Source of the DNA: Xylaria sp. FL1777
Taxonomy: Eukaryota > Ascomycota > Sordariomycetes > Xylariales > Xylariaceae
NCBI GenBank assembly: GCA_022578965.1
Contig: MU400551.1
Location: 62,001-126,000, forward strand
Direction of reading: 5' to 3'
DNA: 64,000 nucleotides
Shown here: piece by piece, positions 9,917 to 21,545 of the stretch
Layout: each line of letters opens with the position of its first letter
Position numbering within the stretch: the stretch's first letter is position 1
The notes under the pieces: generated by a model
The model's database searches: none
Seen by the model: the letters and a program-made list of their open reading frames with translations, nothing else
Told to the model about the DNA's origin: nothing
Program-made: the position numbers and the translations under genes

Positions 9917-12142
9917 TCAATCTAGCCCTAAGACGATGGCCTGCTTGGTCATATCTGTATGGACCCACTCGACGATGATGTTCCCAACATCAACCACCAG
10001 GCTCTCGTAGTGTTCGCCTGCGAAGAAGAGGCCTGTATGCGCCGCCACCTGATCCATATCCTTCATAAAGACGCTTATCCACTTAGGATCGACCCGGCCC
10101 TGAGATTTGGGGACGTTACAAAATTTCCGCTTCTTCTCTTCCTTTTCTTTGTTCTTGCTCTGAACTTTCGCTGTTTCGTTGTCTTTCTTCGCCACTGTCT
10201 CCCAGGGTGTCAGGTCCGCGGGGGGTGTAGGCTGCGACGTTTCGTCACTAAGCGCCGAGATTTTCTCGTTACTTTCTTGATTCGATGTAGATGATGAGAC
10301 CTCCAATTTTGCTGGCGTCGTGGAAGACGTTGTGGCGGCGGCAACGGCAGCGGCAACGGTAGCAGCAACGGCGGCAGCAGCAGCAGCAGCTTCTTCCTTC
10401 TTACGTCTCTTCTTCTCTTCCTTTTCTTGCTTTTCAGATTCCTGTATCAGTTTCTTTCTCCGCTTCTCAATTATCTTCTCACGTTCCCTGATTGCCCTTT
10501 CGCGGTCTTTCACGGCTTGTGCATAGGCCTTTTGTGCCCGCTTCGCCTCCTTTTCTGCCAACTTCCGTGCGTCTTTATCGGCGTAATTCTCTAGATTCGG
10601 CACGTCCGGTTTTGGTGGTAAATCTGGCACCGCAGGAAGGCCTAGGTCTAAGGTAGTCATAGCCTGTGTTACATCCCCTGTTAAGACCTTGTCTTCGATT
10701 AGATATTTCTCCGTAGGAGATGGAATACTGTCTTGGCGGTTCGCTTGCATAGCCTCTAAGTGGTGGTCTTCTGGTTGAGCATTAATTGTCTTATTCATAT
10801 CCACTGAACCATCTCTCGCTAGTAATTCTGGTGGCTCGTCAAGCATAGGCTCCGGACTAAGAACCTCTAAGCTTGATCGCTCACTATTTGATAAGCTTAA
10901 AGGCCTGGGGTCTTGTTCGAATATCTCACTTTGAGGTTCCAGACTAGGACCATCAGCCGATAGGTGTGGCGATAAGAGCTTTTTCTCAGAATTGACATGA
11001 ATCGGTGCTGATTGTGCGTCTCCTCCTTCGGAAGTCACATCCTTTGGCTTCTTTGGATATCCGTTACAGATAGTATAGTATTGGATGAAGCGCACTCGAG
11101 GCGGAGAGAGGCTAGTCTGATTTAAGTCGTCCACATCTTCTAACCTTCGGATGCTCTCGTAGCGGGTTTTGAGAGAATTGATATCGAACATAGTACCGCC
11201 AAACTCCATGTGCGACATGACATGATTGGCGGCGGCATCGATTAAACCCTCGGAGTTATGCTTTTTCACGAAATGTACTACGTTCTTCCACCACGTCCTC
11301 TCTTCGATGCGAACGTCATTTACAAAGTTTGGGTTGAAATTCGAATCCCGAGTCAAGGAAGGACGCAAGAAGGGCGCAGGTGGCGGTGGTGGGGAGGGTA
11401 GCGTCTCAGATATAGTTGACGGCACGGAGTATGCTGAGAGACTTGGTGATGGGAGGCCGGTAGAACCGGGACTAAGTGCGGACTGTGTTGACGGCTCTCC
11501 TGGCACCTTTGGCGTTTCATTCTTTCTGAACAAACTAGATATTCCGGATACGATGATGCCCGGGTGCATGCCAAGCAACGGAGCATCCAAATTCACTACA
11601 CCAAGGATACGATGCTTGAAATAACTATGTTGTGTGGACGGCTATATCGAACTGTTAGCCTTGGGACTCAATAGCATGGGTATTGGGCCACTCGCCTTCA
11701 GAACAACATCGGCAGCCAACAAACCACCCATCGAATGTCCAACGAGGATGATATCTGTCTTGGACGATTCAAGAGGCTCGAGCCATTTACTGAAGTTATC
11801 ACGAGCAACATCAATAGACTTGTAGGTCTTGTACCTCGGATAGATCTTGGAGTGGACGACATGACTTTCGGAGAGACTTAGTTTTAGGTATGTGTGGACA
11901 TGAGCTGGGAACGACTGAAAAGAAGTGTCATTTCCCATAAAACCATGTATATAAATGACTAGCAGCTTGCGTCTCTCTATCTCCTCGTATGGTGGTAGAG
12001 AGGGCGTCAAGGACTGGGTTGACGACGTGCGGGGATCATTATAGAGGCCTCCGAACGGGGTATTTGTTGTTGGACTTTGGTGTCCGCTATTGTATTGGGG
12101 CGGCCCGGTGAGGCCCTTGAAGTCTGAAGCGGCAGAACTCAT
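9917..12142 (-). CDS. Alpha/beta-hydrolase (lipase-like, DUF676 type) with long charged tail
   Basis: Exons complement(11696..12142) and complement(9917..11641) are joined in phase 0 over a 54-nt intron, giving 723 aa. Residues 58-150 hold the hydrolase fold: strand plus oxyanion loop at 60-69 (IYIHGFMG) and the nucleophile elbow GHSMGG at 135-140 with Ser137. The second exon continues the fold with HRILGVVNLDAPLLGMHPG, the pattern seen in fungal DUF676/PGAP1-like lipases. The middle (about 190-480) is a Ser/Pro-rich linker; about 490-600 is a Lys/Glu-rich helix with a poly-Ala stretch. The last 70 residues are again ordered and His-rich, and may supply the catalytic His. The intron uses a GC donor: donor GCGAGT, branch CTAAC, acceptor ATAG. 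No GT-AG pair nearby restores the frame. The gene is divergent from the F-box gene. The substrate is unknown. Confidence 0.83.
11642..11695 (-). other. GC-AG intron
   Basis: On the minus strand this 54-nt segment starts AAG|GCGAGT and ends GATATAG|CCG, with GGCTAAC 12-17 nt before the acceptor. It contains the only in-frame stop (TAG, its own last three bases) between two halves of one hydrolase domain. Removing it joins DVVLK to PSTQHSYFKHRILG in frame. The nearest GT (GTGGCC, 4 bases downstream) gives a shifted frame that stops at once. Confidence 0.75.
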
Positions 12143-13108
12143 AGTTGAGGACGTTCCATAAGGCGACGTGGATGAATAGCTACCAAGGCCTACCTGTCTA
12201 GGCAGGCAGCCATGAAAATGTGTCCAGGCTGAAGCCGGCTGATCCCCACGACTTGGTGGAGGCGTGTGGAGGACAAACGCTTGCCATTCGATGGCTAGTA
12301 GGTACCTAATCTAGAAACCGCCTATAGCGTGACGGTCTACGGTAGAGACATATCTAGTTGGACCCTTTCATAGCACAGTTGTAAGTTTTAGCAGATGATT
12401 GAAGGCAGCGCGAATTGCATGTAGGTAGAAACGAGATGAGACCCGAGTACGACAGTACAGATGTACCTACTTAGAGCACATCTGATAAGATGTGTAGTGC
12501 CTGTCAATCACTAATGTTAGGGTGGGGTCTCGTTGCTTTAGCACTACCTAAGCTACATAAGTAGCTAGACATGTATAAATATAGGCACGAATATGTATGA
12601 CGAATTGGGTACAGTGTACCGTTGCATGGGGCTTACTCAAGTACCCCTTGAGCACTGCTTACATGTAATGCTCGAAGTACACGATACCTAGTACATGCAG
12701 ACAACGCTGAGCTCGGAGGCGATCCTTCTTTGGCAAAGGCCGACCAGTCAGGGTCAACGTCACCCCTGATGGCTGGCCATGTCGTCGGCTTCATGCCGAC
12801 TGTCAAACACACAGACACCACCTACACTACCTACAACCACAATCTCTCAATTGCTTGGAGGGGCGGCCACCTACGCCTTCAGGCACCAGGCACGAGGAGA
12901 ACAGGACCATGCGCTTCTGATCGAGCTAGCGAATCCGTGCCATCTCTCTCTACCCACGTGTCTTACAGCTAGAAATCAACCGCTGCTTGCGGTGTTGGCC
13001 GCTCGTCTGTCAGCTTCCGGTGCTTACTTACCGGCCTATTAGCCGCCGTATCTCTCTCTCTCAACCGCCAGCCACCACCATCACCCTCCAGCCAGTGCAA
13101 TTGTAGCC
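12143..13108. other. Shared upstream region of two divergent genes
   Basis: This is the promoter region between the hydrolase (minus) and the F-box gene (plus). It contains several TACCTA/AGGTACCTA words (for example near 12300 and 12465-12475) and a CCACCTACACTACCTACAACC run near 12818-12838. The hydrolase reading frame stays open upstream of its ATG to about 12315 but has no further ATG there. Confidence 0.6.
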
Positions 13109-14621
13109 ATGGACCTTCCCACCGAGATCTGGCAAATGATTTATGAAGATATCCATGACAACAGGACCTTGTCGCGCTTGTCACGCACCTGCAGATTTCT
13201 TTGGGAGCTGGGCATACCGCTCCTCTATAAGAAGTTCGAAACCTTTAACTTGAATGATGGGAGACCGACGCACTACCAGAGCCTCTCGGCGTTCATCCGG
13301 ACTGTTTCTAATAACCAGCACCTCGCGAAAGCTGTCACTGAGATGTATGCCTATTTCCCCCCTTTTAAACACTTGGTTGACTTATCATTATCCAATGCCG
13401 CTTATCTCCGCCCATCTTTTCACTCGTGTGTACTGACAGGTTAACCCCATTCTCATATGCTCACGTGTCATATATCTAAACGACTTTTTTTTAGCCCGCC
13501 GTGACTGATCATCTATCAGGAGTTGCACAACGTCAGCATTCACCAAACATTATGACCGCGAAGATCTCTTCAGGCAGTATTCTCAATTCGATTCCGCCTT
13601 GGTCGGCGATGTCGCCCGTCGTCTCAGGGTGCCCGTCTCTAACATCCGGATGAGTTCCGCCGCGCTGTGGGGCGTATCAAGCCGGAGCAGCTTCGCGCAC
13701 CAGCTTTTGGTGTGCTCGCTCCCTAACCTGAAGACTCTTGAATTCAAGGTTCCGAGTTCATCCGAGGGCTTCAACGAATGTCTCTCCATCTGGGCCAAAA
13801 TCCCTTCGAACCGCCTCTGGTCACTTGCCGAGCTCAGGATCGAGGAAGAGAGCATATCACGGCGCTTCAACTTCGCCGATGTTCAGGATATCATCCGGTA
13901 TTCGCCAAATCTGGAGAGTCTCTCCCTCAAGAGATGCTACAGCATCACGGCCGACTACGACCTCGACCTCGGGAATCTGAAGAGACTACGCATTATTGAG
14001 AGCAGGTTCCACCGCGAAGGCTTGTTCCTCTGCAAATACTGCCGCCATCTAGAAAGCTTCACCTACATCTCTTTCGGACCGCACTGGGCCATGGATAGGC
14101 TCCCCGCCGAGATTGTCGTTGCTCTTGAGCCTGCCAAACAGAGTTTGAGACAGCTCGAGATTTTCCATTTTTCTAGGGATAGTCCCCGAGAGCAACACCA
14201 GGGTATCGAATCCCTGCGCGATTTTCCGGTTCTTGAGACCGTCACTCTTAATCCTGGCGCCCTGTCGAGTAGTGCGGACCTCCCCAATGACCCAGACACC
14301 CCAAACCACGGCATATTTGTGGAGAAGCTGCCGGATTCGCTGGTGGCGCTGACTCTGGTGAACGTCTCGCGGGATTTATTCGAGGACATCAGATTGTTTG
14401 CTCAGTACGCCATAGACGGAGGCTTCCCCAATCTACAGACGGTCTCGATATCCGGTGGTCCGCCGGACCCGAGGCCGGATGAAGATCGAGCCACTTTTGA
14501 ACACTTTGACGAGTCGGAATGGGACCTTCTCCGCGCCATATTCAAAGGCGGCGGCATTGAGTTCGAGTGTCAAAGCGACTGGTGGCATCGCCTGAGGTCA
14601 TTATGTGATATGGCGGCATAA
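13109..14621 (+). CDS. F-box protein with leucine-rich C-terminal region
   Basis: The first 45 residues (MDLPTEIWQMIYEDI, then LSRLSRTCRFLWELGIPLLYKKF) are a clear F-box, the SKP1-binding part of SCF ubiquitin ligases. The second exon, open to 14621, has leucine-rich spacing (LPNLKTLEF, LAELRIEEESI, SPNLESLSLKRC, LGNLKRLRIIESR), as in fungal F-box/LRR proteins that choose targets. One intron is needed. Two pairs of sites fit the phase: donor 13345 (GTATGC) with acceptor ending 13519 (175 nt), or donor 13440 (GTTAAC) with acceptor ending 13536 (97 nt). The first has the better donor, the second the more usual length. The total product is about 440-465 aa. The target is unknown. Confidence 0.8.
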
Positions 14622-15110
14622 GATTTGGCAGCCCTCAATAATCATTTACACGCCCGATTTCGTCATCATGACCGTCGCGATATATGTATGTATATATGAA
14701 GAGTTTTGCATCATGAATGAATACCCAAATTCAAGTAACTTTAGTATTTCACTAAATTTTTTGTATTGCTTGGCTGAAGGCATGTTATGCTGTGCCGCCG
14801 CCAGTGAACTTTGTGACTCCCTCATCTGGGCCGTGCCTTAAGGCAAGGCAACGCCGAAAACTGGCTGTTGACCACTCAATGTGAATATGTAAATCTCCTG
14901 TACAACGCCCGACGCCATGCTAAAATCATGAACTATGCAGTTAACAGTGAAGAACCATGAAGCTGTCTTGAGAAATTTGACCCAATAGCTTTACTGGCAA
15001 CTTTCCAAAATATTTTTACACCCCCGAATCAACTATGCATCACCGCCCCCTTTTTGGCCTGGGTATCATGTTTATATCCGCCCGCTCAGTAATGGGCCGT
15101 TAGGGTTCTG
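14622..15110. other. Intergenic between convergent genes
   Basis: This holds the 3' flanks of the F-box gene and MED19. A short ATGTATGTATATATGA repeat-like stretch lies near 14683-14698. Nothing else is seen. Confidence 0.6.
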
Positions 15111-16404
15111 TCATAACCGATCAGCCAAGAGGTTTCTAGAAGACGGATGATCTAACGAATGCACCTGTTTTCTCCTCTTCAGCTTGGACGACCGATCATC
15201 ACCGTCGCCCGTAGAATAGCCGCCGGTATCGTCATCATATCCTTCGCCATAGCCCTCGAAGCTGCTATCTTGGTAGCTTCTTTTCTTGCCAAGTCGACGA
15301 GCGCGGTCCAATTGGGGTGCCAGTGACTTATTTGATTTCTGAGTAGCGCCGATGGCGGATAATGCGGGAGTGTTTGGAGCTGTCGCTCGTGGGACTTGAT
15401 CGGAATTCGCCTTTTTTGAGGCATGCCCGGGTGCTAAATCTCCCAAGACAGAACTATCCCATAGCCCCTTTGGTATTTGTCCCTTTGCCAGTGTCGTCGC
15501 TTTCGTCAAGTTGGACTGGTGGACTGGTGTAAAACCCTTCTCGATGTCCTTCCCGGATACCACACGATTCTGCCAATCCTCCTCGGCAATCATTAACAGC
15601 TCCATGAATGCTGATGGCTCTTTCTTAACGACATCGAAATGGCCACTGAGGCCCAACGTCTTGATCTGGCCCTTGTATGTCTTCCGTAGCGCATTCTTTT
15701 CTCCGTTTGGTTTCGTACGAGCAACTTCGGCGGCAATACCTGTCAAGCCAAACTTCTCGAACAAATCTTCCGACATGCGCGGCGAAGATATAGAATGGGC
15801 TATATAAGAGATAGTGTGTCAACAAGGGTACTACGAAAGTGCCGGTTACTTAGACCACTGAAAGATGACGAGGACATCTATATTAAAAAGGTAGACCCTG
15901 AACTAGGGTGGTAGAGACTCTTGAGACATTAGAGAAGCCTTACGAGTTCTGCAGAGAAGGTACTTTTCGCCAACATCCAAGTGTAGGTCTTGAATACCTA
16001 TTTTGCGTGGGTCTTCAAGATGAACTTTCTTGTGCTCGTGGGCTCCCGTGTCGTCGAATGAATATTTTCGCTTATTTGAAGACACATCCATCATGGTTGC
16101 ATCGTGAGAACTGTCGAGGAGCAGATTGGAGCCGTTTACGCTATGCGCTGGCTATAATCAAATCAGCGATGTCCCAGCAAAGGCTGAGGGGAGTCGCAGC
16201 GGGCGAAGAGAAGAAGTTGATACAAGGAGAAGTCATCGGTTCCAGGTTCCAGGTAGAATAAGATGACGAAAATATGCTCACTGTAGGCAACGAGGCCGCG
16301 ATGGAAGTCATCGAGGTATTCATGCTCGGTCCCTGATCTGTCACACTGGGAGAGAACTGGGAAGGGCTCTGGGGTGTCTGGGGGTTAAAGGACATGGCTG
16401 CCAT
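15111..16404 (-). CDS. MED19: Mediator complex subunit 19 (ROX3)
   Basis: Three exons, complement(16282..16404), complement(15944..16151) and complement(15111..15799), with introns of 130 and 144 nt, give 339 aa. MED19/ROX3 is part of the Mediator head that links activators to RNA polymerase II. The N-terminus ([19 protein letters not shown], then LPTPAHSV across the first junction) is the signature start of ascomycete ROX3. Exon 2 brings [17 protein letters not shown], and exon 3 [19 protein letters not shown] and [17 protein letters not shown]. The two halves of the ROX3 core meet exactly at the second junction (phase 1). The tail (about 250-339) is Lys/Arg/Asp/Gly-rich and likely disordered. 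The largest single exon alone would miss the first third of the protein. The start at 16404 (MAAM) is preferred; the ATG at 16395 (MSFN) is equally possible. Confidence 0.9.
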
Positions 16405-16999
16405 TGAGATGAAAAGGCGTGTGAATACTGGATGCGAGCGGCTGGGATTAGAAGAAGAGGGGATCCGATGCCGTGGAAGTGGACAAAGATCACAAGGAAC
16501 GAATGCCGATCGGCGGTAACGGTGTTGAGAGGCTGCAGTAATGGCGAGGAGATCGGGGCAGCGGTGGCACCGGAGAAAAGCGGCAGATGTGCAGTGCCAG
16601 GCTATGCGCTTGATAAATGAGGGCAGGAGCGGCACGGGTTCAGATTTCGGGAGGAGTGTTGTCGAGGGTCAAGCGGCGCTGGTGATGGTGGCAAATGGCG
16701 CGCCAGACCACCGACCGAGTTGCCCTGGTCGAAGTTCCCCCGAGTCCGCCTAGCATACACCTCCGCAATCAATCACCTGCCGCAGACAATCGTATCGAAA
16801 TAATGAATTCCTCTGGAGTCGACGAAGGCGCCCGACGCGATGCGGCGATCAGTCGGCGTTGGATATCGGGGACGAAGGGTGGTGTGCGGTCGTCGGTCGG
16901 GAGGGAATGTGGTTGTAGGTTGCAGGTGAATGGGAGGTTGAGAATTCGGAAACCCAGATAGGTAGACGGCAAAGACGAAAGATGGGGGCAGGTGGCCTT

Positions 17000-17240
17000 G
17001 CCTTGTCACCCGGCAGCAACAACAGGTAGGTAGGGAGTCTACCTAATGTAGGGAGTCTAGGGACATCCTGTTCCGCCGCCCCACCCAGGTATAAACTTAT
17101 AGTGCACAGTACCTAGCGTAGACCGCCCGCTGATGGGACGGTACTTACACGTAGTACTGGGCACCAAAGGCGAGGTACATACCTACATAGGTACCTGGAA
17201 TTTACATACCTACATACCTACATGTAGGTAGTACCACCAC
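17000..17240. repeat. TAGGTA/TACCTA-rich tract
   Basis: Dense direct and inverted copies of ACCTACCTAGGTA-like words occur here, including ACATACCTACATAGGTACCT and TACATACCTACATACCTACA. The core is the palindrome AGGTACCT. Further clusters lie at 17620-17715, 17940-17970, 18565-18580, 25330-25430, 25525-25545, 25755-25785 and 56380-56595, all between genes. Confidence 0.7.
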
Positions 17241-17434
17241 CTTGTTCTAATCATGGGAACAAAGCCACCAGTTGCAACTGGGAACGTACACATCAGCTTA
17301 GCCTAGAACTACAATAACATATACTTCCAGCAGAGCGTATCTATAGATCTCACCTAATATCTCGCTCAACGCTGTTGAAATTTCCGCTGTCTGCCTATGA
17401 GCCCATTCAACCTCTTCAATGTCACATGCACGCT

Positions 17435-17473
17435 GCTCCAGACCCCGACCCCGATCCCGACCCCGACCCTGGC
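17435..17473 (+). repeat. CCCCGA-type short tandem repeat
   Basis: About six imperfect copies of a CCCCGAC/CCCGAT unit occur in a row (GACCCCGACCCCGATCCCGA and onward, ending at a CCTGG). It is a simple GC-rich microsatellite between genes. Confidence 0.7.
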
Positions 17474-19302
17474 CTTGACCAGGTATTAGGCGAAGGTAGG
17501 TAATACCATACGCAGTAGGCAGTAGATAGATATAAGACCGTGCTGAAGTCCTGGTTGGCTCAATTCGATAGTGAGAAGGACCTTGACACCTTCATTTTAT
17601 TGGTTCCGAACAAATATACAGTAGGTAGGTAGGCAGGTTTTTACCATGTGTAGTATAAATTCAGCATACTACTCACATACCTACCTAGGTACCTATACAA
17701 GTACCTATGTAGGTATACAGGTACGCACACATGATAATAATACCTAGCAGTAATAGGCCTAGAATGGTATTGGTGCGTTCCCCAGATTAGGTACCGTAGT
17801 CTACCCATTTTATAGGAAGAAAGAGGAAAGTCGGGCATCACACCCACATGACGAGAAAAGCGGTCGGCTGTATTGAGATCGGTCATTTACAGAATACTGT
17901 ACCCAGGAGCCGTTTCAAGCGGCATGGGGAGTTGTCGTAAGGTACGTACCTAACCTTAAGTTAGGTACAGAAGCTAATAATGACATACCTTCCACAATAC
18001 AACGTCTACTATTACCTATCGCATAGTCGTCTCATTTTCTTCAGTTCGATGCTTCACACCGGCAATAATGGGTCGCTGACTTACTAGCCACTAGGTAGGC
18101 AACTGGTTAAATGTGGTTGGTACATGCTTAAGGCTATACCGCCTCTACGTACATTTCTTACTATGATTCCAACCCTCCTCATAGGTACATACACATCCTC
18201 GGGAGGGTGGTGAGTGAGCCAACTCATCATCATGCACCTACGTTGCTGTACGGGTAATATGTAGTCTACACGTTATGTCTTGCCCTGTCAGCACGATGTG
18301 AAAAAACTTTTCCAACCTTTGGGGATTATGAGACGAGCTAACTACTCTCTGCCTGTCCATGTAGACGCCTTCGTTGCTTATACCACAAACAAGTGTATGC
18401 AATCTTTCAGCACAGATCACACCCAAAGTACCCCTCGTAGCAGAGATGCATTGGTATCTTGATGCCTTGTCGCCACTTAACTTAAATGCACTCAATGTAC
18501 AAAGTCGTAGCCCTGGCCCCAGCTCACTGGTCTTTGCTCTGGCGTCGTTCACTCAGTCAATGGAGGTACCTACCTAGGTAGTGTGTAGTGGTGGTACTTC
18601 AGGTAGAAGGGTACTCCCTTTACCGACTTCCGCAAGCAAGCGAACCAACAGGGACCAGATAGTGTAGTGTACCTGGGTAGATTCTATGGTCCGACTTGTC
18701 TTCGTGCGAGCCGAGAGCGCTTGGCGCCGGTTTATTACAGAGAACATTCCGTCAGTACGGGTCTCCAGCAAGGGCCAGGTCCCGCGTCCATTCATCCCGC
18801 TTTCCCTTTTCCCTGGCCCTGACGCCTGGGTCAGCGCTTCGGGTCACGCGCCACCTGAAGATTCGCCCCGTCTTCCTACAATGTAGGTACCATTAACACA
18901 TTAAGAAGTGGTGTTATGTATGCGTGTTATGCAACGGGGCCAAGTGCGGTTGGGGCCTTATTGCATGTACATGTAGCGTGCCCAAAGCAGGCGTCTCCAA
19001 CTAAAAGGAGAACACCCCCAACCCTCCATCCCTCCATGTTCATTTAGTTCATTCGTACAGCTGGACTCTCTCCTACCCGAAACACTTCGTCCGCCATCTA
19101 CACCCTCACACACCCAACCTTCGCTCACGTCCGCCTACCTGGACCATCTCCATGCGTCTCTGCGTCGACCGGCACCTCTGATTCGTACAGAACATCAACC
19201 TCAATTCGAGCAAGCTCCGATTCGGCATCCACAAGGCCGCCACCACTTACCGTTACCAGCCTCCCACCACATCCCCTCTCACCTCTGCAGGAACACCGGA
19301 TA

Positions 19303-20156
19303 ATGGCGTCGTCGAGGCTGGCAGGAGGTGCTAAGCATCGGCTTATGATGGAGATGCAGGATTTGTCCAAAGAGAGATGGGTCAACATTGATGTAAGTGA
19401 CACTGCTATCCCTCCGGCATCGGCCGCAATCACTCATGCCATGGCACTACTTGTAGCTTGTGAATGGAAATATTCTTCGCTGGCGCCTTGGCCTTATTGT
19501 CGTGAATTCTGACAGTGCCTTCAATGGCGGATACTTCAAGGTGAGTAGGCTTTGCCTCTTAGGACTCGTGCTTCGCCCTCTGTTAGATTCTCGTTCTGTG
19601 ACTATCTAACATTTCTGATCTATACCCATAGGCCGAGATGACTTTCACGGAAGAGTATCCCTATCAGCCGCCTACATTTCGATTTCTAATTCCCATCTAC
19701 CACCCAAACATCTATCCCGACGGGAAACTATGTATTTCCATCCTTCACACGCCCGGCGAAGATATTACATCAGGCGAGCAAGCGAGCGAACGCTGGTCTC
19801 CTCTCCAGGGTGTCGAATCAGTTCTTCGGTCCGTTCTCCTCCTCTTGGACGATCCCGAAATCAACTCCCCGGCAAATGTAGACGCCAGTGTGATGTATCG
19901 GGACAAGCGCGATGTCTACAATAGGAAGGCCAGGGAAATTGTCGACAAGTCAAAACACGATATACCCGAGGGATTTGAAATGCCCACGACCCTCGAACCA
20001 CCACCGCCACCCAAGTCAACCGATGATGATGCTGCTTTTTGGGACGAGAGCGACGAGGAACTTGATTTCGGTGGCAGCGACACGGGAGACGATGAGCCGG
20101 CTGATTTCGACGAAGATGGCGAGGAAGAGGGGCAAAGTGACGACGACGATGTCTGA
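19303..20156 (+). CDS. CDC34: Ubiquitin-conjugating enzyme E2, CDC34 type
   Basis: Three exons, join(19303..19392, 19457..19540, 19632..20156), both introns in phase 0 with GTAAGT and GTGAGT donors, give 232 aa. It is the E2 that works with SCF ligases to build Lys48 ubiquitin chains on cell-cycle regulators. The E2 fold covers about 10-175: YHPN at 81-84, catalytic Cys92 in GKLCISIL, then the insertion HTPGEDITSGEQASERWSPLQ that marks the CDC34/UBC7 class. After SKHDIPEGF comes a Pro-rich hinge and a strongly acidic tail (about 190-232), the known binding region for the basic canyon of CUL1. Exon 1 (KERWVNID) joins exon 2 (LVNGNI), as in other CDC34 proteins. All key residues are present. 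Confidence 0.93.
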
Positions 20157-21545
20157 ATCATCGTCTAGTGTAAGCTAGGAAGAGTCCAGGCCTTCAGGCG
20201 CCTATCCTTCTGACTCCCCTGGCTGAAAGTAGGCTCGTGTCAACAAAGACTTCTACGGCCTTTCCCGACCATAAGGACGTTACAGCTTAGCGCCGTCAAA
20301 GGAAGATTCGCATTTTGACTTATTTCGCATTCGAGTTTCTTCCAAAGAACGAATGCCGTTCCTGCGCAAAAGCACGCGAAAGGACATGGCGTCCAGGTTA
20401 CCCCCCCCTTCCCCCAATCACCAAAATTTCCTCCTAACGGCATACATACTCTTGCATAGCATCGGATCATGGCGTCTGGATCTCTTCGACTAGATAAACG
20501 GAGTGGCATGCTTTCACAGAACTTTGATTTTGCTTCTGACCCTCGGATTGGCTATTGCCCAGTTACAGTATATTCCTTTTTCGAACTACGTCCTCGGCTC
20601 CTTCGTAACGGGTTGACCGAGGGATGATGAGACGCTGGGAGATTTATAGCCAAAAGAGGTTAGTTAGGTAGCTGAATAACTACATTCACACAAATTTCAC
20701 CCGACAACGATATTGTCATCGCAAAAGAATGTTCAGCCCAGGAACTTCAGTGAAAGACAGCCGTCTCAGGAATAGCGGGGCATTGCACCAGTGTATTTGT
20801 GTAGGTGAGCGTTTCATAACACCGGGACTTCAAAAAGCATAGAGCCCGATACCTGCTTCCTCTTTAGAATGAGAACGCTCTTGTGACTCTGTGTGGTCGA
20901 GTGCAACTTGACGCACGGCATTGATAAAATATTAGTACGCCGTCTACCTAATGCAGGTATATTGCTTGAGAGTAATTTCCATGGACCTGCCTAACTAAGA
21001 TACTCAAATATGGTGTACATGTACGTAATGCTCTACGCATAGGAGCGTCTAATAGCCTATGGTCGGTACCTGTTTAAGTAGAGAGGCTCCCTCCGTCTTA
21101 GCTAATTATATCCCATTTTCTCAGTCCTTATTCCCATTGGTCCACAACTCAGATTACGCTAGGTGCCTACTGCGTATGTACTTAGTAGTATACATCAGCA
21201 GGGATCCATATCGATAGCTCTTGCTGCCTCTCAATACCACCTCCTACTTGGCGTTTAGGTATCGTTTATCGTCATCGTGAACCACCTTCACCCTGGTTTG
21301 CCCACTCTGCACCAACATCGCTGACGTGGCTTGACTTCGCCCATCCTCTGGGCAGTTGAATGATTGCTTCGGAGTACGGAGAACATGCCTACACCTACCA
21401 CATCGACACTGAGCTAACGAGCTTCAGTGCATCTTTATTGACTCTCATTTCCGCAGACTCGCCTTAAACTGGCGATCGGATTATTTCCCATGTTCATCAA
21501 ACCACACCTATTGCCTCCTTATTCCTGGACTTCTGTGTCTTCACA
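20157..21545. other. Intergenic
   Basis: This is the 3' flank of CDC34 and the promoter of the UIM protein gene. It holds a C-rich run at 20401-20415 and a few AGGTA words (20660, 20954). No gene is seen. Confidence 0.6.

Larger units (their letters stand above)
16405..19302. other. Long repeat-rich intergenic region
   Basis: About 2.9 kb lies between the divergent MED19 and CDC34 genes. It is crowded with AGGTACCT, TACCTAGGTA and TACATACCTACATA words (see repeat entries) and has a hexamer-like CCGACC run at about 17435-17473. I see no coding region; the open frames have biased composition and no family resemblance. A pyrimidine-rich leader (CTCCATCCCTCCATG, CACCCTCACACACCC) precedes CDC34. 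Confidence 0.65.

Noticed and set aside
10320..10526. Poly-Ala/Ser-Phe frame on the plus strand
   Set aside because: Antisense of the Ala-rich and Lys/Glu-rich linker of the hydrolase gene.
16141..16635. 164-codon frame as a separate gene
   Set aside because: Its middle is MED19 exon 1; the parts before and after are 5' leader and intron.
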